64,000 nucleotides of DNA from Rhizorhabdus histidinilytica. GTDB taxonomy: Bacteria > Pseudomonadota > Alphaproteobacteria > Sphingomonadales > Sphingomonadaceae. The notes below the pieces were generated by a model. That model saw only the letters and a program-made list of their open reading frames with translations. It was not told the DNA's origin and searched no databases. The translations under genes and the position numbers were made by a program. The stretch lies in assembly GCF_900167915.1 (NCBI RefSeq), contig NZ_FUYM01000003.1, positions 124,001-188,000 of the forward strand, read 5' to 3'. This document shows, piece after piece, positions 51,928 to 59,952 of the stretch (positions are counted from its first letter, which is position 1; every line of letters begins with the position of its first letter).

Positions 51928-52283
51928 AGCGCCTGATCATCTGCGCCGCGCTGGCGCTCGCCGCCTGTACGCCGCATCCCACCTCGCCGGGCAGCACCCC
52001 GGTCCAGCAGGTCGTCGACAAGGTCGTAATCGAGGGAACGCGCGGACTGATCCTCGCCGAGCTCGGCTATGAGAGCGCCGCGACGCTCGCGCTCGACCTG
52101 ATCAACGCCGGCGTCATCAAGGGCGAGACTGCCGCCAAGGTCCGCGACCTGAATGCGACCGTCACCGACCTGCTGGTCAAGGCCAAGGCCACCACGGACG
52201 CCGCCCAGCGCGCCGCGCTCGTCGCGCAGGCCTTCGACCAGACCTTCAAGCTGCAAGCGCTGACGATGGGAGCCGGGCAATGA
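51924..52283 (+). CDS. lipoprotein of the lysis cassette
   Basis: 119 aa with a lipobox (LALAAC, Cys at residue 13), then a helical region. Position after holin-like genes suits an outer-membrane spanin (Rz1/u-spanin) or a surface-exclusion lipoprotein; not decidable from sequence. Confidence 0.6.
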   Translation: MKRLIICAALALAACTPHPTSPGSTPVQQVVDKVVIEGTRGLILAELGYESAATLALDLINAGVIKGETAAKVRDLNATVTDLLVKAKATTDAAQRAALVAQAFDQTFKLQALTMGAGQ

Positions 52284-52543
52284 CCTTCGACGACCTTCTG
52301 AGCCTGGCGCAAAGCGCCGCGAAGATCGTCACCGCGTCGGGGCTGATCCCCGGTGCCGCGCCGATCATCGACGCGGTGAACGACATCGCCGCGGTCGTGC
52401 GTCGCAACGTGGACGAGGGCAAGGCGGCGCTCGCGGCCGACCAGATCGACCAGCTCAACGCCCTGCTCGACCAGGTGCACACCCGAATCCTGTCGCTGTC
52501 GGATCGGCTCGACAAAGCGGCGACCGAGGCCAGCAAGCGCTAA
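52280..52543 (+). CDS. small helical phage protein
   Basis: 87 aa, helical (LLSLAQSAAKIVTASGLIPG ... QLNALLDQVHTRILSL). Last rightward late gene; its stop overlaps the stop of the convergent minus-strand gene by 4 bp. Unknown function. Confidence 0.55.
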   Translation: MTFDDLLSLAQSAAKIVTASGLIPGAAPIIDAVNDIAAVVRRNVDEGKAALAADQIDQLNALLDQVHTRILSLSDRLDKAATEASKR

Positions 52544-52731
52544 GGCGCGTCAGCCCAGCCCGTCACGTTGAGAAGCTGGCCGCCGGTCACCTCATCGATC
52601 CAGCAGCCCCCGCCCTGGTGATCGGGCCAGAAGCGTGCCCTTCGGGTCCAAGGCCTATGACCGTGGCGGATGAGCATTACACGCCCGTCACGCCGATCAC
52701 TTGGCATGGTCTCCATCGGCAGCGTGTTCAT
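52540..52731 (-). CDS. small hypothetical protein after SRAP gene
   Basis: 63 aa; ATG 52731 overlaps the SRAP stop. HGHRPWTRRARFWPDHQGGG and a hydrophilic end. Similar short proteins follow SRAP genes in other sphingomonad prophages to my recollection, but function is unknown. Confidence 0.5.
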   Translation of the reverse strand: MNTLPMETMPSDRRDGRVMLIRHGHRPWTRRARFWPDHQGGGCWIDEVTGGQLLNVTGWADAP

Positions 52732-53336
52732 CCCATCGGCCATACCGTCTCCACCTCCATCATCTGCGACGGGAATGGCTGCGCCAGCTTGCAGGCCGCA
52801 TCGAAGTCGCCGGTCAGCCAGGCCTCGTAATCCTCGGGATGGAGGATCACCGGCATCGCCTTCGGGTGCAGCGGCGCCACCAGCGCGCACGGCTCGCAGG
52901 TCAGGAACGCATATTCGCCGCCGCGCCAGATCCCGGCGAACGCGCCCACGGGATAGGCCGGCAGCTTGAACCAATGCTCGCCCTTCTTGCCGATTTCGGG
53001 ATGCGGATCGAGCGTCGGTTCGGCGAAGGTGGTGAAAGGCACCAGGCAGCGCTGTTCGGGCTTCGCGAGCGTCGATTTCCAGAAAGGGCTAGAGAGGTTG
53101 CGGACGTTGGTGACGGCCTTGTCGAGCATCTTACCCGAGGCGCCCTTGATCTTGGTCGTGATGCCCCAGGAGCGAACATCGGTCGCGATCTTGCCGGCCT
53201 CTTGGCGAACGATGAGGCCCTTGCGCTTCGGGTAGACATCGCTGGCGAAGGGTTCTTCTGGCATCGACAGCGACCATCCGATGTACTCGCGCCAGCTCGG
53301 GATCGCCTCCGGGTTCGTGCGGTAATGGTTGCACAT
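52728..53336 (-). CDS. SRAP (YedK/HMCES-like) abasic-site shield protein
   Basis: 202 aa. Starts MCNHYR, so Cys2 becomes the catalytic N-terminal residue that cross-links to abasic sites in ssDNA. Other family marks: VRSWGIT, a PFTTFAEP segment and LHPKAMPVIL (His of the active site). Start ATG 53336 is demanded by Cys2. Would protect phage DNA at abasic sites. Divergent from the nuclease gene. Confidence 0.88.
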   Translation of the reverse strand: MCNHYRTNPEAIPSWREYIGWSLSMPEEPFASDVYPKRKGLIVRQEAGKIATDVRSWGITTKIKGASGKMLDKAVTNVRNLSSPFWKSTLAKPEQRCLVPFTTFAEPTLDPHPEIGKKGEHWFKLPAYPVGAFAGIWRGGEYAFLTCEPCALVAPLHPKAMPVILHPEDYEAWLTGDFDAACKLAQPFPSQMMEVETVWPMG

Positions 53337-53365
53337 GCGGAACTCCCCCCGGATATAGCGGCCTG

Positions 53366-53806
53366 ATGCGAGCACACCATAAATCGCTGATCGGCGGCCT
53401 GTCGATGATCCTGGCTCTCACCGCGGCGGTCATAGGCTGGAGCGAATTCGGGGCCGCCGGAGCTTCGTCGGACGCGCCAAGCTTCGCCTGTCCCTCACCT
53501 GAGCACCACGACGGGGACGCCATTCGCTGCGGCAGCGCCGGACGCTCGATGCGGCTCTACGGGATCGACGCCCCTGAGATGCCAGGAGCGTGTCGCCCAG
53601 GTCGCCAATGCACGCCCGGCGACCCGTATGCATCCCGCGATCATTTGCGCGGGCTTACCGCCGGCCGCAATGTCCGGTGCGAACAGGTCGACCAGGACCG
53701 CTATGGTCGCGCCGTGGTGCGCTGCTCGGCAGATGGTGTGGATCTGTCCTGCCAGATGGTGCGGGACGGCTTCGCGGTCGAGCGCTATGGGCGGCTGGAT
53801 TGCTGA
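53366..53806 (+). CDS. exported thermonuclease-like (SNase) protein
   Basis: 146 aa. Signal-anchor at residues 10-28, then SNase motifs: DGDAIRC, RLYGIDAPEMPGACRPG, QDRYGRAVVRC. Residues expected of the SNase active site (Arg of RLYGIDAPE and the Asp/Glu set) are partly visible, and several cysteines suggest disulphides, so the protein works outside the cytoplasm. Could degrade extracellular or incoming DNA. Confidence 0.8.
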   Translation: MRAHHKSLIGGLSMILALTAAVIGWSEFGAAGASSDAPSFACPSPEHHDGDAIRCGSAGRSMRLYGIDAPEMPGACRPGRQCTPGDPYASRDHLRGLTAGRNVRCEQVDQDRYGRAVVRCSADGVDLSCQMVRDGFAVERYGRLDC

Positions 53807-53809
53807 CCG

Positions 53810-54283
53810 CTACCGTGGCCGCCTCCTGATCAGCTCCCGCCGCTCCTCATCCGTGCAGACCGCCCATAGCAACTGATCGATTCCGCGCGGTGGCGGGTCG
53901 AGCCGGAAGTCACGCCCGTGCAGCAGAGGCACCACCTTCTCCCGGCCGAGCTTCTCCGCCGATCGCCGCGCCGTGTCGGCTCGCATCCATTTCTCGACCT
54001 GTTCCTGAGTCCACAGCGGCCGCATGACGCCGCCCTGGTAGAAGAAACGGTTCCAGCCCCGGCAGCCGCGCGTCAGCTTGCAGCGGGCCCGCCTGTTCAC
54101 CAAGGAAAAGTCGGCCCCCTTCTTCGTGATAATCGCGTCGAGATCGACGTCACGACCTTCCCGGCAGGTATCGCAGGAAACCCGGACGCCAAAGTGATCA
54201 GGCTTCTCGTCGCGCGCCGCCTTCATGGCGCCGACGGTGTGGGTCCAGGCCGGGAAGAACGCCGGCCCGCGTCGAGCGCCCAT
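53810..54283 (-). CDS. hypothetical phage protein with CxxC motif
   Basis: 157 aa. RVSCDTCREGRDVDLDAI followed by a CKLTRGC pair looks like a zinc ribbon; the second half is basic and helical. A shorter start (MKAARD, 54226) is possible. Follows the SOS-box gene by 6 bp and is probably in its operon. Confidence 0.55.
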   Translation of the reverse strand: MGARRGPAFFPAWTHTVGAMKAARDEKPDHFGVRVSCDTCREGRDVDLDAIITKKGADFSLVNRRARCKLTRGCRGWNRFFYQGGVMRPLWTQEQVEKWMRADTARRSAEKLGREKVVPLLHGRDFRLDPPPRGIDQLLWAVCTDEERRELIRRRPR

Positions 54284-54289
54284 CGATCA

Positions 54290-54757
54290 TCAAGCCGCCT
54301 CGATGTCGGCCGCTGTGATCCGGATCAGGCGCTTGCCGTCCAGATCCTCCACGTCCTGGGTGGTCTTCTTGTGGCGCAGGATGACGGTGATGATCTCGAT
54401 CTGGTCGTTTACGATCGACGCCGGCGGCATCATGTGGCGGTCGCCGCGCAGGAGCTCGAGCGCGCCCTTTTCCAGCCGGACGATGTTGGAGCCGTCGATT
54501 AGGTCGTAATCGGCGAGCGGCACGCTCTCGTCCGTCATCGTGTCGAACAGGTCGGGCCCGTAGAAATAGGCGTCCGTCTCGATCCGCGCGCTGGCGCGCT
54601 GCTGTGCCGGGAGGGACCGCGCCGCGGCGATCGCGCCGGCCAGGTCGCCGCGGTACAGGGTCTCGACCTGCGGATCGGTCTCATAGGTTTCGCGGGCGCG
54701 TGTCTTCGCGCCGTGGTGCGTGCGCACCAGCGTTGCTGTGCTCATGATCGTGTCCAT
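54290..54757 (-). CDS. SOS-box-controlled hypothetical protein
   Basis: 155 aa, not recognised. Contains RARETYETDPQVETLYRGDL and ends KRLIRITAADIEAA. A GAAC-N7-GAAC box lies 42 bp before the start, predicting LexA control. ATG 54745 (MSTAT) is an alternative start. First gene of a two-gene unit. Confidence 0.65.
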   Translation of the reverse strand: MDTIMSTATLVRTHHGAKTRARETYETDPQVETLYRGDLAGAIAAARSLPAQQRASARIETDAYFYGPDLFDTMTDESVPLADYDLIDGSNIVRLEKGALELLRGDRHMMPPASIVNDQIEIITVILRHKKTTQDVEDLDGKRLIRITAADIEAA

Positions 54758-54799
54758 ATGCGGGCGTCGCGCCCGACTCGTGTTGGGGTGCGATTATGA

Positions 54800-54814
54800 G
54801 AACACAGTGAGAAC
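54800..54814 (-). promoter_or_regulatory. alphaproteobacterial SOS (LexA) box
   Basis: GAACACAGTGAGAAC = GAAC-N7-GAAC, the direct-repeat LexA site of alphaproteobacteria. TTGACT (54820-54825) and CATAAT flank it on the minus strand, with spacing somewhat long for a promoter. Confidence 0.7.
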
Positions 54815-54835
54815 AAAAGAGTCAAGCCGGGGCCG

Positions 54836-54967
54836 TCAGAAGTCGACGCCGCGGGCCTCCATCTCGTTGGCGATCCGGTCGATATCAGGGTCGTCCGGCT
54901 CCTTCGACGAATAGAGCGCTACGAGCTCGGCGTCGGTCAGCTTCGATAGGTCGGGCAGGTCATCCAT
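54836..54967 (-). CDS. small acidic protein
   Basis: 43 aa (MDDLPDLSKLTDAELVALYS), very acidic with DPDIDRIANEMEARG at the end. Typical of tiny phage proteins. Its stop lies just upstream of the SOS box. Confidence 0.6.
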   Translation of the reverse strand: MDDLPDLSKLTDAELVALYSSKEPDDPDIDRIANEMEARGVDF

Positions 54968-55103
54968 GATGGTAAGACGCGGATCGGCGGAAGCGGTTCC
55001 TCAAACGCACAACTCTTCATGACTGCGGCCAAGATTTTAACTCGCTCTCGTTCTAATTGATGCGGGTGGCGGTACGGGTTAGCGATGGGGAGCGGAGGGG
55101 CTG

Positions 55104-55712
55104 ATGGCGCAATTTTTGAAATGGTCCGGGCGAGTATTGGCTGCCATTTTTTTCTTTCTAACAACGCTGGGCGCCCTCAAACCAAGTGAGTTCGTTGCCA
55201 CGCTCGCCGATTGGGCGACGTTTCTACGGCTAAATCGCGCCGCAATCTGGCTTATGTCAGTCCCAGCAAATCACGCGGTGCAACTCGTCGCGGTGGGAAT
55301 TCTCGGCTTCCTTAGTGGCTTATTCGTCGCAAAGCTCGGGACGCTGTTGACGTCGACCGCAGTCGACGCTCCTCAACGACATAATGTTCTGGAGCCTGAT
55401 CTGCCGCTGAACGAAGCGCTCAACTATATACTTGATAGGACGGAATGGGGGGCCGAGTTGGTTCGCACCGACGCCCAGCTCGCGGAAGTCGAGATTACCT
55501 TCAAAGATAAGGTCGTTCATTATGGACTTCGGGTCTGGGGACGCCAAGGTAGCCGCGCGATTGAGTTAATCGATCCTATATTTCTAAATGATGAAAATAT
55601 CGATTTTCGTAACAATAAAATCGGCCGGACGTGGACTGTCTGGTCGGATGCCAGAGTCTGCAAAGCTCAAATAGAATCGATCTGGCCACCTATACCGAAC
55701 GCCGATGGCTGA
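55104..55712 (+). CDS. membrane-anchored moron-like protein
   Basis: 202 aa. Two N-terminal hydrophobic helices (residues 10-26 and 58-82) then a soluble C-terminal domain (LNEALNYILDRTEWGAELVR; TFKDKVVHYGLRVWG). Lower GC and A/T-rich codons, opposite to its neighbours: signs of separate acquisition. Could be superinfection exclusion or another lysogenic-conversion factor; not recognised. Confidence 0.6.
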   Translation: MAQFLKWSGRVLAAIFFFLTTLGALKPSEFVATLADWATFLRLNRAAIWLMSVPANHAVQLVAVGILGFLSGLFVAKLGTLLTSTAVDAPQRHNVLEPDLPLNEALNYILDRTEWGAELVRTDAQLAEVEITFKDKVVHYGLRVWGRQGSRAIELIDPIFLNDENIDFRNNKIGRTWTVWSDARVCKAQIESIWPPIPNADG

Positions 55713-55757
55713 TTCGGCGAAAAATGATTATACCGTGTTAGCCCCCTTACTAAGAAA

Positions 55758-55943
55758 TCAATCCACCTTCGCCGCCGCAACGATGTCGAAATCCCATCCG
55801 CGGTCAAGCCAGATGAAGTTCCCCGCCCGCCGCGGTGCCGGGCTCTCCTGACCACACCGGAAGCGCAGCCAGACCATAGCGTTCGGATCCTTGGGCGAGG
55901 CGCTCGTGCCGGGGTTCGGGCGCCAAGCGCGGTCGGTGGTCAT
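55758..55943 (-). CDS. small hypothetical protein, end of right operon
   Basis: 61 aa. AMVWLRFRCGQESPAPRRAG and IWLDRGWDFDIVAAAKVD; Trp-rich, compact. ATGA overlap with the XF1762-like gene. Converges on the moron gene. Confidence 0.55.
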   Translation of the reverse strand: MTTDRAWRPNPGTSASPKDPNAMVWLRFRCGQESPAPRRAGNFIWLDRGWDFDIVAAAKVD

Positions 55944-56410
55944 CAGGCCGGGATCTCCGGGAGCGTCCACGACCAGCGAACCTTGTCCTCGGCCTCGATC
56001 GACCGCGCAGCACGCCGCCGGCTCGGCCGGTTCCACGATTCGGCGTCGACGGTCGCCTCGCGGACGGCTCCCGTCGCGCGCAGGCTCGCGCCGCTTTCCC
56101 GCGCCAACGTATAGGTCAGCAACCGGGTGCCGCCCATCTGCTGCCAGATGCGCTTGCACCGTGCCTCTAAGCGCGAGCAGGCATTGCGCGGCGCCGCCGG
56201 CGAAACGCAGCAACGGAGCAGTTCGGCCGCGCCTGGCCGTTGGAGCATCCGCGCGACCGGTCGCCCGACGATCGCAGCGCCGACGAGCTCGCCGCCGACC
56301 TCGATCCCGATCGCGAACTTCCCGCCGTCGTTGGACGTGCGGGCGCTGTGTCGGTGGTGCTGCTCGACGAAATCGTTCGCCTCGCGCAGGGTGAGGGGGA
56401 CGATTTTCAT
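55943..56410 (-). CDS. XF1762-family N-acetyltransferase-like protein
   Basis: 155 aa. LREANDFVEQHHRHSARTSN, FAIGIEVGGELVGAAIVGRP and RIWQQMGGTRLLTYTLARES are the XF1762 pattern, a GNAT-like fold found in phages with unknown substrate. In the same operon as the DpdA-like gene. Confidence 0.75.
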   Translation of the reverse strand: MKIVPLTLREANDFVEQHHRHSARTSNDGGKFAIGIEVGGELVGAAIVGRPVARMLQRPGAAELLRCCVSPAAPRNACSRLEARCKRIWQQMGGTRLLTYTLARESGASLRATGAVREATVDAESWNRPSRRRAARSIEAEDKVRWSWTLPEIPA

Positions 56411-56445
56411 CAGTTGAGCCCGACCTGGCCGGCGGGGGTGGTCAT
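56410..56445 (-). CDS. micro-ORF (11 aa) bridging two genes
   Basis: MTTPAGQVGLN. Start overlaps the stop of the 55-aa gene and its stop overlaps the XF1762-like ATG. Confidence 0.3.
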   Translation of the reverse strand: MTTPAGQVGLN

Positions 56446-56609
56446 TTGTGCTTCATCCGCGCAGGAATTGGATCACCACGCTTGAATGCCTCGATTATCT
56501 CCTTCCGCGTCCGATCTATCGCCGACTTCAAAGGCTCGCCGACCGTACCGTCATCGTAAAGGGGGCGGATGCCACCCCAGCTCAGCCATCCGACCGTGCG
56601 CCTCATCAT
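56442..56609 (-). CDS. small basic hypothetical protein
   Basis: 55 aa (MMRRTVGWLSWGGIRPLYDD), ending in a basic helix (RTRKEIIEAFKRGDPIPARM). A GGGAAGGG site precedes it. The second ATG (56606) is equally possible. Unknown function. Confidence 0.55.
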   Translation of the reverse strand: MMRRTVGWLSWGGIRPLYDDGTVGEPLKSAIDRTRKEIIEAFKRGDPIPARMKHK

Positions 56610-56647
56610 CACCCTTCCCACCCGAACATCTTGTCGATCTCGGTCAT
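56609..56647 (-). CDS. micro-ORF (12 aa) bridging two genes
   Basis: MTEIDKMFGWEG. Its ATGA overlaps the DUF1643 stop and its TGA overlaps the next ATG. It contains the ribosome site of the following gene. Confidence 0.3.
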   Translation of the reverse strand: MTEIDKMFGWEG

Positions 56648-57213
56648 GTCGAGGCGGCCCTCCACAGGATGGGCGCTTGATCACGCGCGATGCGGTGCTT
56701 GCCCCGGGCCATCGGATGGATCGGCGCGCCAGACTTCGTCCTCCCCCAGCACCAGAGGTCCGGGTAGGGCTCGACCCCGGTCGAGATCTGCTCAACGACA
56801 TGGTCGACCCAGAAGTCGTCCCACGCGATGTTACCCCAGCAGACGAACACCTGGTCGGCAGCCTTGGCGAGCGCGACGATATGGTCGACGTTCGCCAGCA
56901 ACGCGTCTCGATCGTGCCACTCGCCACCGAACGCTTCCTCGACCCGCCGCCGGCATGCGCGCGGGTCTGGCGTCACGAAGGGATAGAGGTTGGCCGCATC
57001 GTAGGCGCCGAAGCCGAAAAGCTGGAACCAGGCATTCCACCACAGCGATGTCGGATCGTCTCGGTCGATTCCCGCGTCCGAAGGGTTACAGCCGATGACT
57101 AGCGCGCGCGGGCCCGGAGCCCATTGCCGCGACAGGGTCCGGCGGATCGTCGGGGTGGCGAAGTCGGCGCTCCGCTGCATGACGGGCGCGCCGAAGAGGT
57201 CGATCTCGGTCAT
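56644..57213 (-). CDS. DUF1643 protein
   Basis: 189 aa. TIRRTLSRQWAPGPRALVIG, CNPSDAGIDRDDPTSLWW and LYPFVTPDP are the DUF1643 hallmarks; CNPS and the HPMARGKHRI end are conserved in this family of unknown function, often phage-borne. ATGA overlap with the DpdA-like gene suggests joint action. Confidence 0.85.
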   Translation of the reverse strand: MTEIDLFGAPVMQRSADFATPTIRRTLSRQWAPGPRALVIGCNPSDAGIDRDDPTSLWWNAWFQLFGFGAYDAANLYPFVTPDPRACRRRVEEAFGGEWHDRDALLANVDHIVALAKAADQVFVCWGNIAWDDFWVDHVVEQISTGVEPYPDLWCWGRTKSGAPIHPMARGKHRIARDQAPILWRAAST

Positions 57214-58091
57214 TGCCTGCGCTCCATGCCCGCCAGCACCCGTTCGCAATCGATCCAATGAGGCTCCGTCGGGATCGGGTACGGCTGCCCCCGGCGATGC
57301 CAGTCGCGCACCGCCGCCTCGAATATCTCGATGCCCGCACCGAACCCGAGATCGCGCAGGATGTCGTTGGTCAGCAGATCCAGTGCGCGATGGGCGGCAT
57401 GGCCCGGCATAGTCGCCACGATTTCGCGACAGCGGCGGGCAAACCCGGCAGGCGTCCTTTCGCTGGGCCGATCCCGCCACTTGGTCGCGAGGTCGACATG
57501 CTGACGCGCCTGGTCGAGCATCGGCAGCGTATCGGCGAATTGCGTCACACTCGTCCCGTCGAAGGAGTCAGCTTCCTCCGCCCCGCAGAGGAATATCCGC
57601 CGAGCGCTATTCACCCGGCCGACGTGGAGATAGCAACCAGCCTCGCGGGCCAGCGCGCCCCAGAGCGGAAGGGTCGTCTCTTTCCAATCATCGGTGCCGC
57701 CGACGAAGATTCCGACGCGCGGGCCGAGGAAGGGAGCGATCATAGCGGGCGTCATCCCATCCTGGACAACGATCAGCAGAATCGACGGATGCCCCCGCAT
57801 CTCCGGCAGCCATTGCAGCGTCAGGTCTAGGCTCTCCAGACCTCGAAAGGGAACATCGGGCAGCGCCAGCCATAGAGCGCGATCACCGAGCCAGTCGACA
57901 AAGCGGAGGAAGCGGTCTCGCTTGAACGGTAGCGGATCATCCCGCTCGGTCCATTGACCGTTGTCAGCGCCGATGAGATCGAACCCCTCGTCGCGCCAGA
58001 CGCCGCTCGCCGAGACGAGGATGCCCCAGCCAGCGGCGCGCGCCGCATCGAGGTTGCGCTTGGTGCCGGTACGGGAGAAGAACGGCGTCAT
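57210..58091 (-). CDS. dpdA: DpdA-like DNA 7-deazaguanine transglycosylase
   Basis: 293 aa TGT-type barrel. Key sites: ADNGQW (residues 42-47), LPDV (77-80), VVQDGM (108-113), VGGTDDWK (130-137), LHVGRVNSARR (155-165) and ADSFDG (174-179). These match the phage DpdA/tRNA-guanine transglycosylase-like family, which exchanges guanine in DNA for preQ0-derived bases and so protects phage DNA from restriction. No preQ0 genes (folE, queD, queE, queC) are seen in the prophage, so precursor would come from the host queuosine pathway. A tRNA-directed role cannot be excluded, but the short single-domain form and phage context favour DNA. Confidence 0.75.
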   Translation of the reverse strand: MTPFFSRTGTKRNLDAARAAGWGILVSASGVWRDEGFDLIGADNGQWTERDDPLPFKRDRFLRFVDWLGDRALWLALPDVPFRGLESLDLTLQWLPEMRGHPSILLIVVQDGMTPAMIAPFLGPRVGIFVGGTDDWKETTLPLWGALAREAGCYLHVGRVNSARRIFLCGAEEADSFDGTSVTQFADTLPMLDQARQHVDLATKWRDRPSERTPAGFARRCREIVATMPGHAAHRALDLLTNDILRDLGFGAGIEIFEAAVRDWHRRGQPYPIPTEPHWIDCERVLAGMERRQ

Positions 58092-58246
58092 CGCTCGAGC
58101 TCCCGAGCGACGCGGCGCATGATGTTGATGAGGATGCGCGGATCCTTCACCCGCACGGAGACGTCGTTGCCGCCCAGGGAGGCATGCCGGTACGCCCGGT
58201 CAAGCTGGCGCGCGAGCTGGCGCAGGGCCTTGGCGGTCGGGGTCAT
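58088..58246 (-). CDS. small basic protein before dpdA-like gene
   Basis: 52 aa (MTPTAKALRQLARQLDRAYR), basic and helical, ATGA overlap on both sides. Could be a DNA-binding cofactor; unknown. Confidence 0.55.
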   Translation of the reverse strand: MTPTAKALRQLARQLDRAYRHASLGGNDVSVRVKDPRILINIMRRVARELER

Positions 58247-58461
58247 CGCCGACACCTTGCGCGCTCGCCCTGCTCATCACCGCAGAGCAGGCATTCGCCG
58301 AGGTACCCGGTCTGGTTGGTCTCGCATCGCGCCGGCGTGCCCCATTCGGCAGCCTGAGCCGCCCTGGCGCGGATCCCGACATCCACGCGCACCGGGTCGG
58401 TGTCCAGTTCAAGACGGGCGCGGGCGGCAGCGATCGCCTCTGGTGTCCAGCCGCCGGTCAT
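58243..58461 (-). CDS. small zinc-finger-like protein
   Basis: 72 aa. Helical N-terminus (PEAIAAARARLELDTDPVRV) and a Cys set (ARCETNQTGYLGECLLCGDE ... C) that could bind zinc. Overlapping gene on both sides. Confidence 0.55.
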   Translation of the reverse strand: MTGGWTPEAIAAARARLELDTDPVRVDVGIRARAAQAAEWGTPARCETNQTGYLGECLLCGDEQGERARCRR

Positions 58462-58787
58462 CGCGCGCATTCTGCGCAAAAGATGCCCGGCCGATGATCG
58501 TCCGCATCCGGGCACCATGACTGATGGTTGACGGGCCACGCATCCCAAGTTCGACGCCTCAGGGCGGTCGATCCGCGGACAGGTTTGAAATCCGGACCCT
58601 GGCAGTAATGCTTAGCGCGCTTGTCGTAGATGACGTCGGCGTTGAGGGCGAGATAGGCCTGAATATCCATGCTGGCCTGTGGCATCGAAATGCCGAAGTA
58701 CTGGATCAGGTTATCGCGATTGAGTCGCCCATAGTCGAAGAGGCGATCTTCGATCCAATCGAGACGGCGCTCGGTAAACCACGTCAT
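58458..58787 (-). CDS. HTH protein, WYL-N-terminal-like
   Basis: 109 aa. RRLDWIEDRLFDYGRLNRDN followed by LIQYFGISMPQASMDIQAYL is a winged helix like the N-terminal domain of WYL-type regulators; the C-terminus has a Cys pair (FCAEC). May regulate the right operon. Confidence 0.65.
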   Translation of the reverse strand: MTWFTERRLDWIEDRLFDYGRLNRDNLIQYFGISMPQASMDIQAYLALNADVIYDKRAKHYCQGPDFKPVRGSTALRRRTWDAWPVNHQSWCPDADDHRPGIFCAECAR

Positions 58788-59299
58788 TGCCGCCCTCCGC
58801 TTCGCGCCACCTCGGCCTGCCGCCGCGCCCAGAACCGCATCCACCAGCGCTTGTGCGCACCCGGCCGCGACTTCGACCAGCAGACGTGACCACCGCCGAC
58901 CTCGAAGCGATCGCCGTCGAACTCGACGATGTCATCGCTGCCCAGCCGGGTTTCGATCTGGTCGTATTCGATGAAGCCCTTGTTCCAGTCGGGATGGAAC
59001 ACGCCGTCCATGTCTCGGCCACCGCGAGGCCAGCCGACCACGTAGGGCCGGTGATAGAAGACCACCGTCCGGCGGAGGCAGCAGAACGGCAGGCAGCGGG
59101 ACGGGTTCGGCGCCTTGGTCGCCAGAGGTTCCCAGATTGCGATCAGGTGACGGGCATCTGGCAGCCGCGCGGCCAGGACGTCGGCGATGTCCGGCGCCGG
59201 CTCAGCGAACTTGCCCGCCCAATAATGGAAGCGCAGCGCAGCGGCCTCCATGTCCTCCATGGGAACCTCGTCTTCCCAGCCGGGGCGACGGCGGCTCAT
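58784..59299 (-). CDS. hypothetical phage protein
   Basis: 171 aa, Trp/Arg-rich. Segments FHYWAGKFAEPAPDIADVLA and FIEYDQIETRLGSDDIVEFD. No catalytic motif known to me. Confidence 0.55.
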   Translation of the reverse strand: MSRRRPGWEDEVPMEDMEAAALRFHYWAGKFAEPAPDIADVLAARLPDARHLIAIWEPLATKAPNPSRCLPFCCLRRTVVFYHRPYVVGWPRGGRDMDGVFHPDWNKGFIEYDQIETRLGSDDIVEFDGDRFEVGGGHVCWSKSRPGAHKRWWMRFWARRQAEVARSGGRQ

Positions 59300-59952
59300 G
59301 CGGCCCTCACAGCAACGTCGGCTGATCGGGCGAGGCCCAGCAAGAGGTCGCGGAAGGGCAGCGGCGTATGGATGCGAGGGTTGCTGTCCATCCCCCCCCC
59401 TCTCGCGCCCACTTCACCAAGACGCTTGGCCCGTTTCAGCCCCATGCGTTCAACGACCGCCGGATCAAGCCGTGGCTCGCCAATCCCCCAGTCCAGGTCA
59501 GGCAGATCGGCCGGATGAATGCGGTAAACTAGCAACAGCGTTGGCTTGCGGGCGTAGTGGCCATAGCGCCCCTGCTCGACGCAGCAGGTCCAGCCACCAT
59601 CGAACAAGCCCGAACTGATCCATCCGCCTTCTCGCGGCGGCACATTGATGCCGAAATGCGGCCACGCCCAACTGCCCCACGGATGCTCAATCACGCCGCC
59701 GTACAACCGGGCGACACGATGGGAATGCGCGAAGCATCCGCCATCGTCGCCTTTGCGCTTCCTGATCCCTGTGCGCTTGACGGTCAGGGGTTGCCCGAAC
59801 CACATCTTCCCCCAGCGCTGACAGGGGCTGTGGCTGACCACCGGCCACGGACCATCGTACTTTCGGGCATCCCGGGCTTCATCCCATGGATCGACATCAG
59901 GCAGGCCGAAGTAGCATCCGTCCGTTTCGACGTAGAGGGCCGCGACCTTCAT
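59296..59952 (-). CDS. phage protein with Dcm-like PC motif
   Basis: 218 aa. SHSPCQRWGKMW (residues about 39-50) resembles the motif IV PCQ of C5-cytosine methyltransferases and GVIEHPWGSWAW (about 85-96) resembles motif VI; the N-terminal strand ALYVETDGCYFG may be a degraded motif I. Small for a methyltransferase and without a clear SAM loop, so it may be inactive or have another role. In the DpdA operon. Confidence 0.6.
   Translation of the reverse strand: MKVAALYVETDGCYFGLPDVDPWDEARDARKYDGPWPVVSHSPCQRWGKMWFGQPLTVKRTGIRKRKGDDGGCFAHSHRVARLYGGVIEHPWGSWAWPHFGINVPPREGGWISSGLFDGGWTCCVEQGRYGHYARKPTLLLVYRIHPADLPDLDWGIGEPRLDPAVVERMGLKRAKRLGEVGARGGGMDSNPRIHTPLPFRDLLLGLARSADVAVRAA

Noticed and set aside
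54937-55164. 75-codon minus-strand frame upstream of the moron gene
   Set aside because: Parts look protein-like, but it has no credible start site and overlaps the start of the membrane-protein gene.
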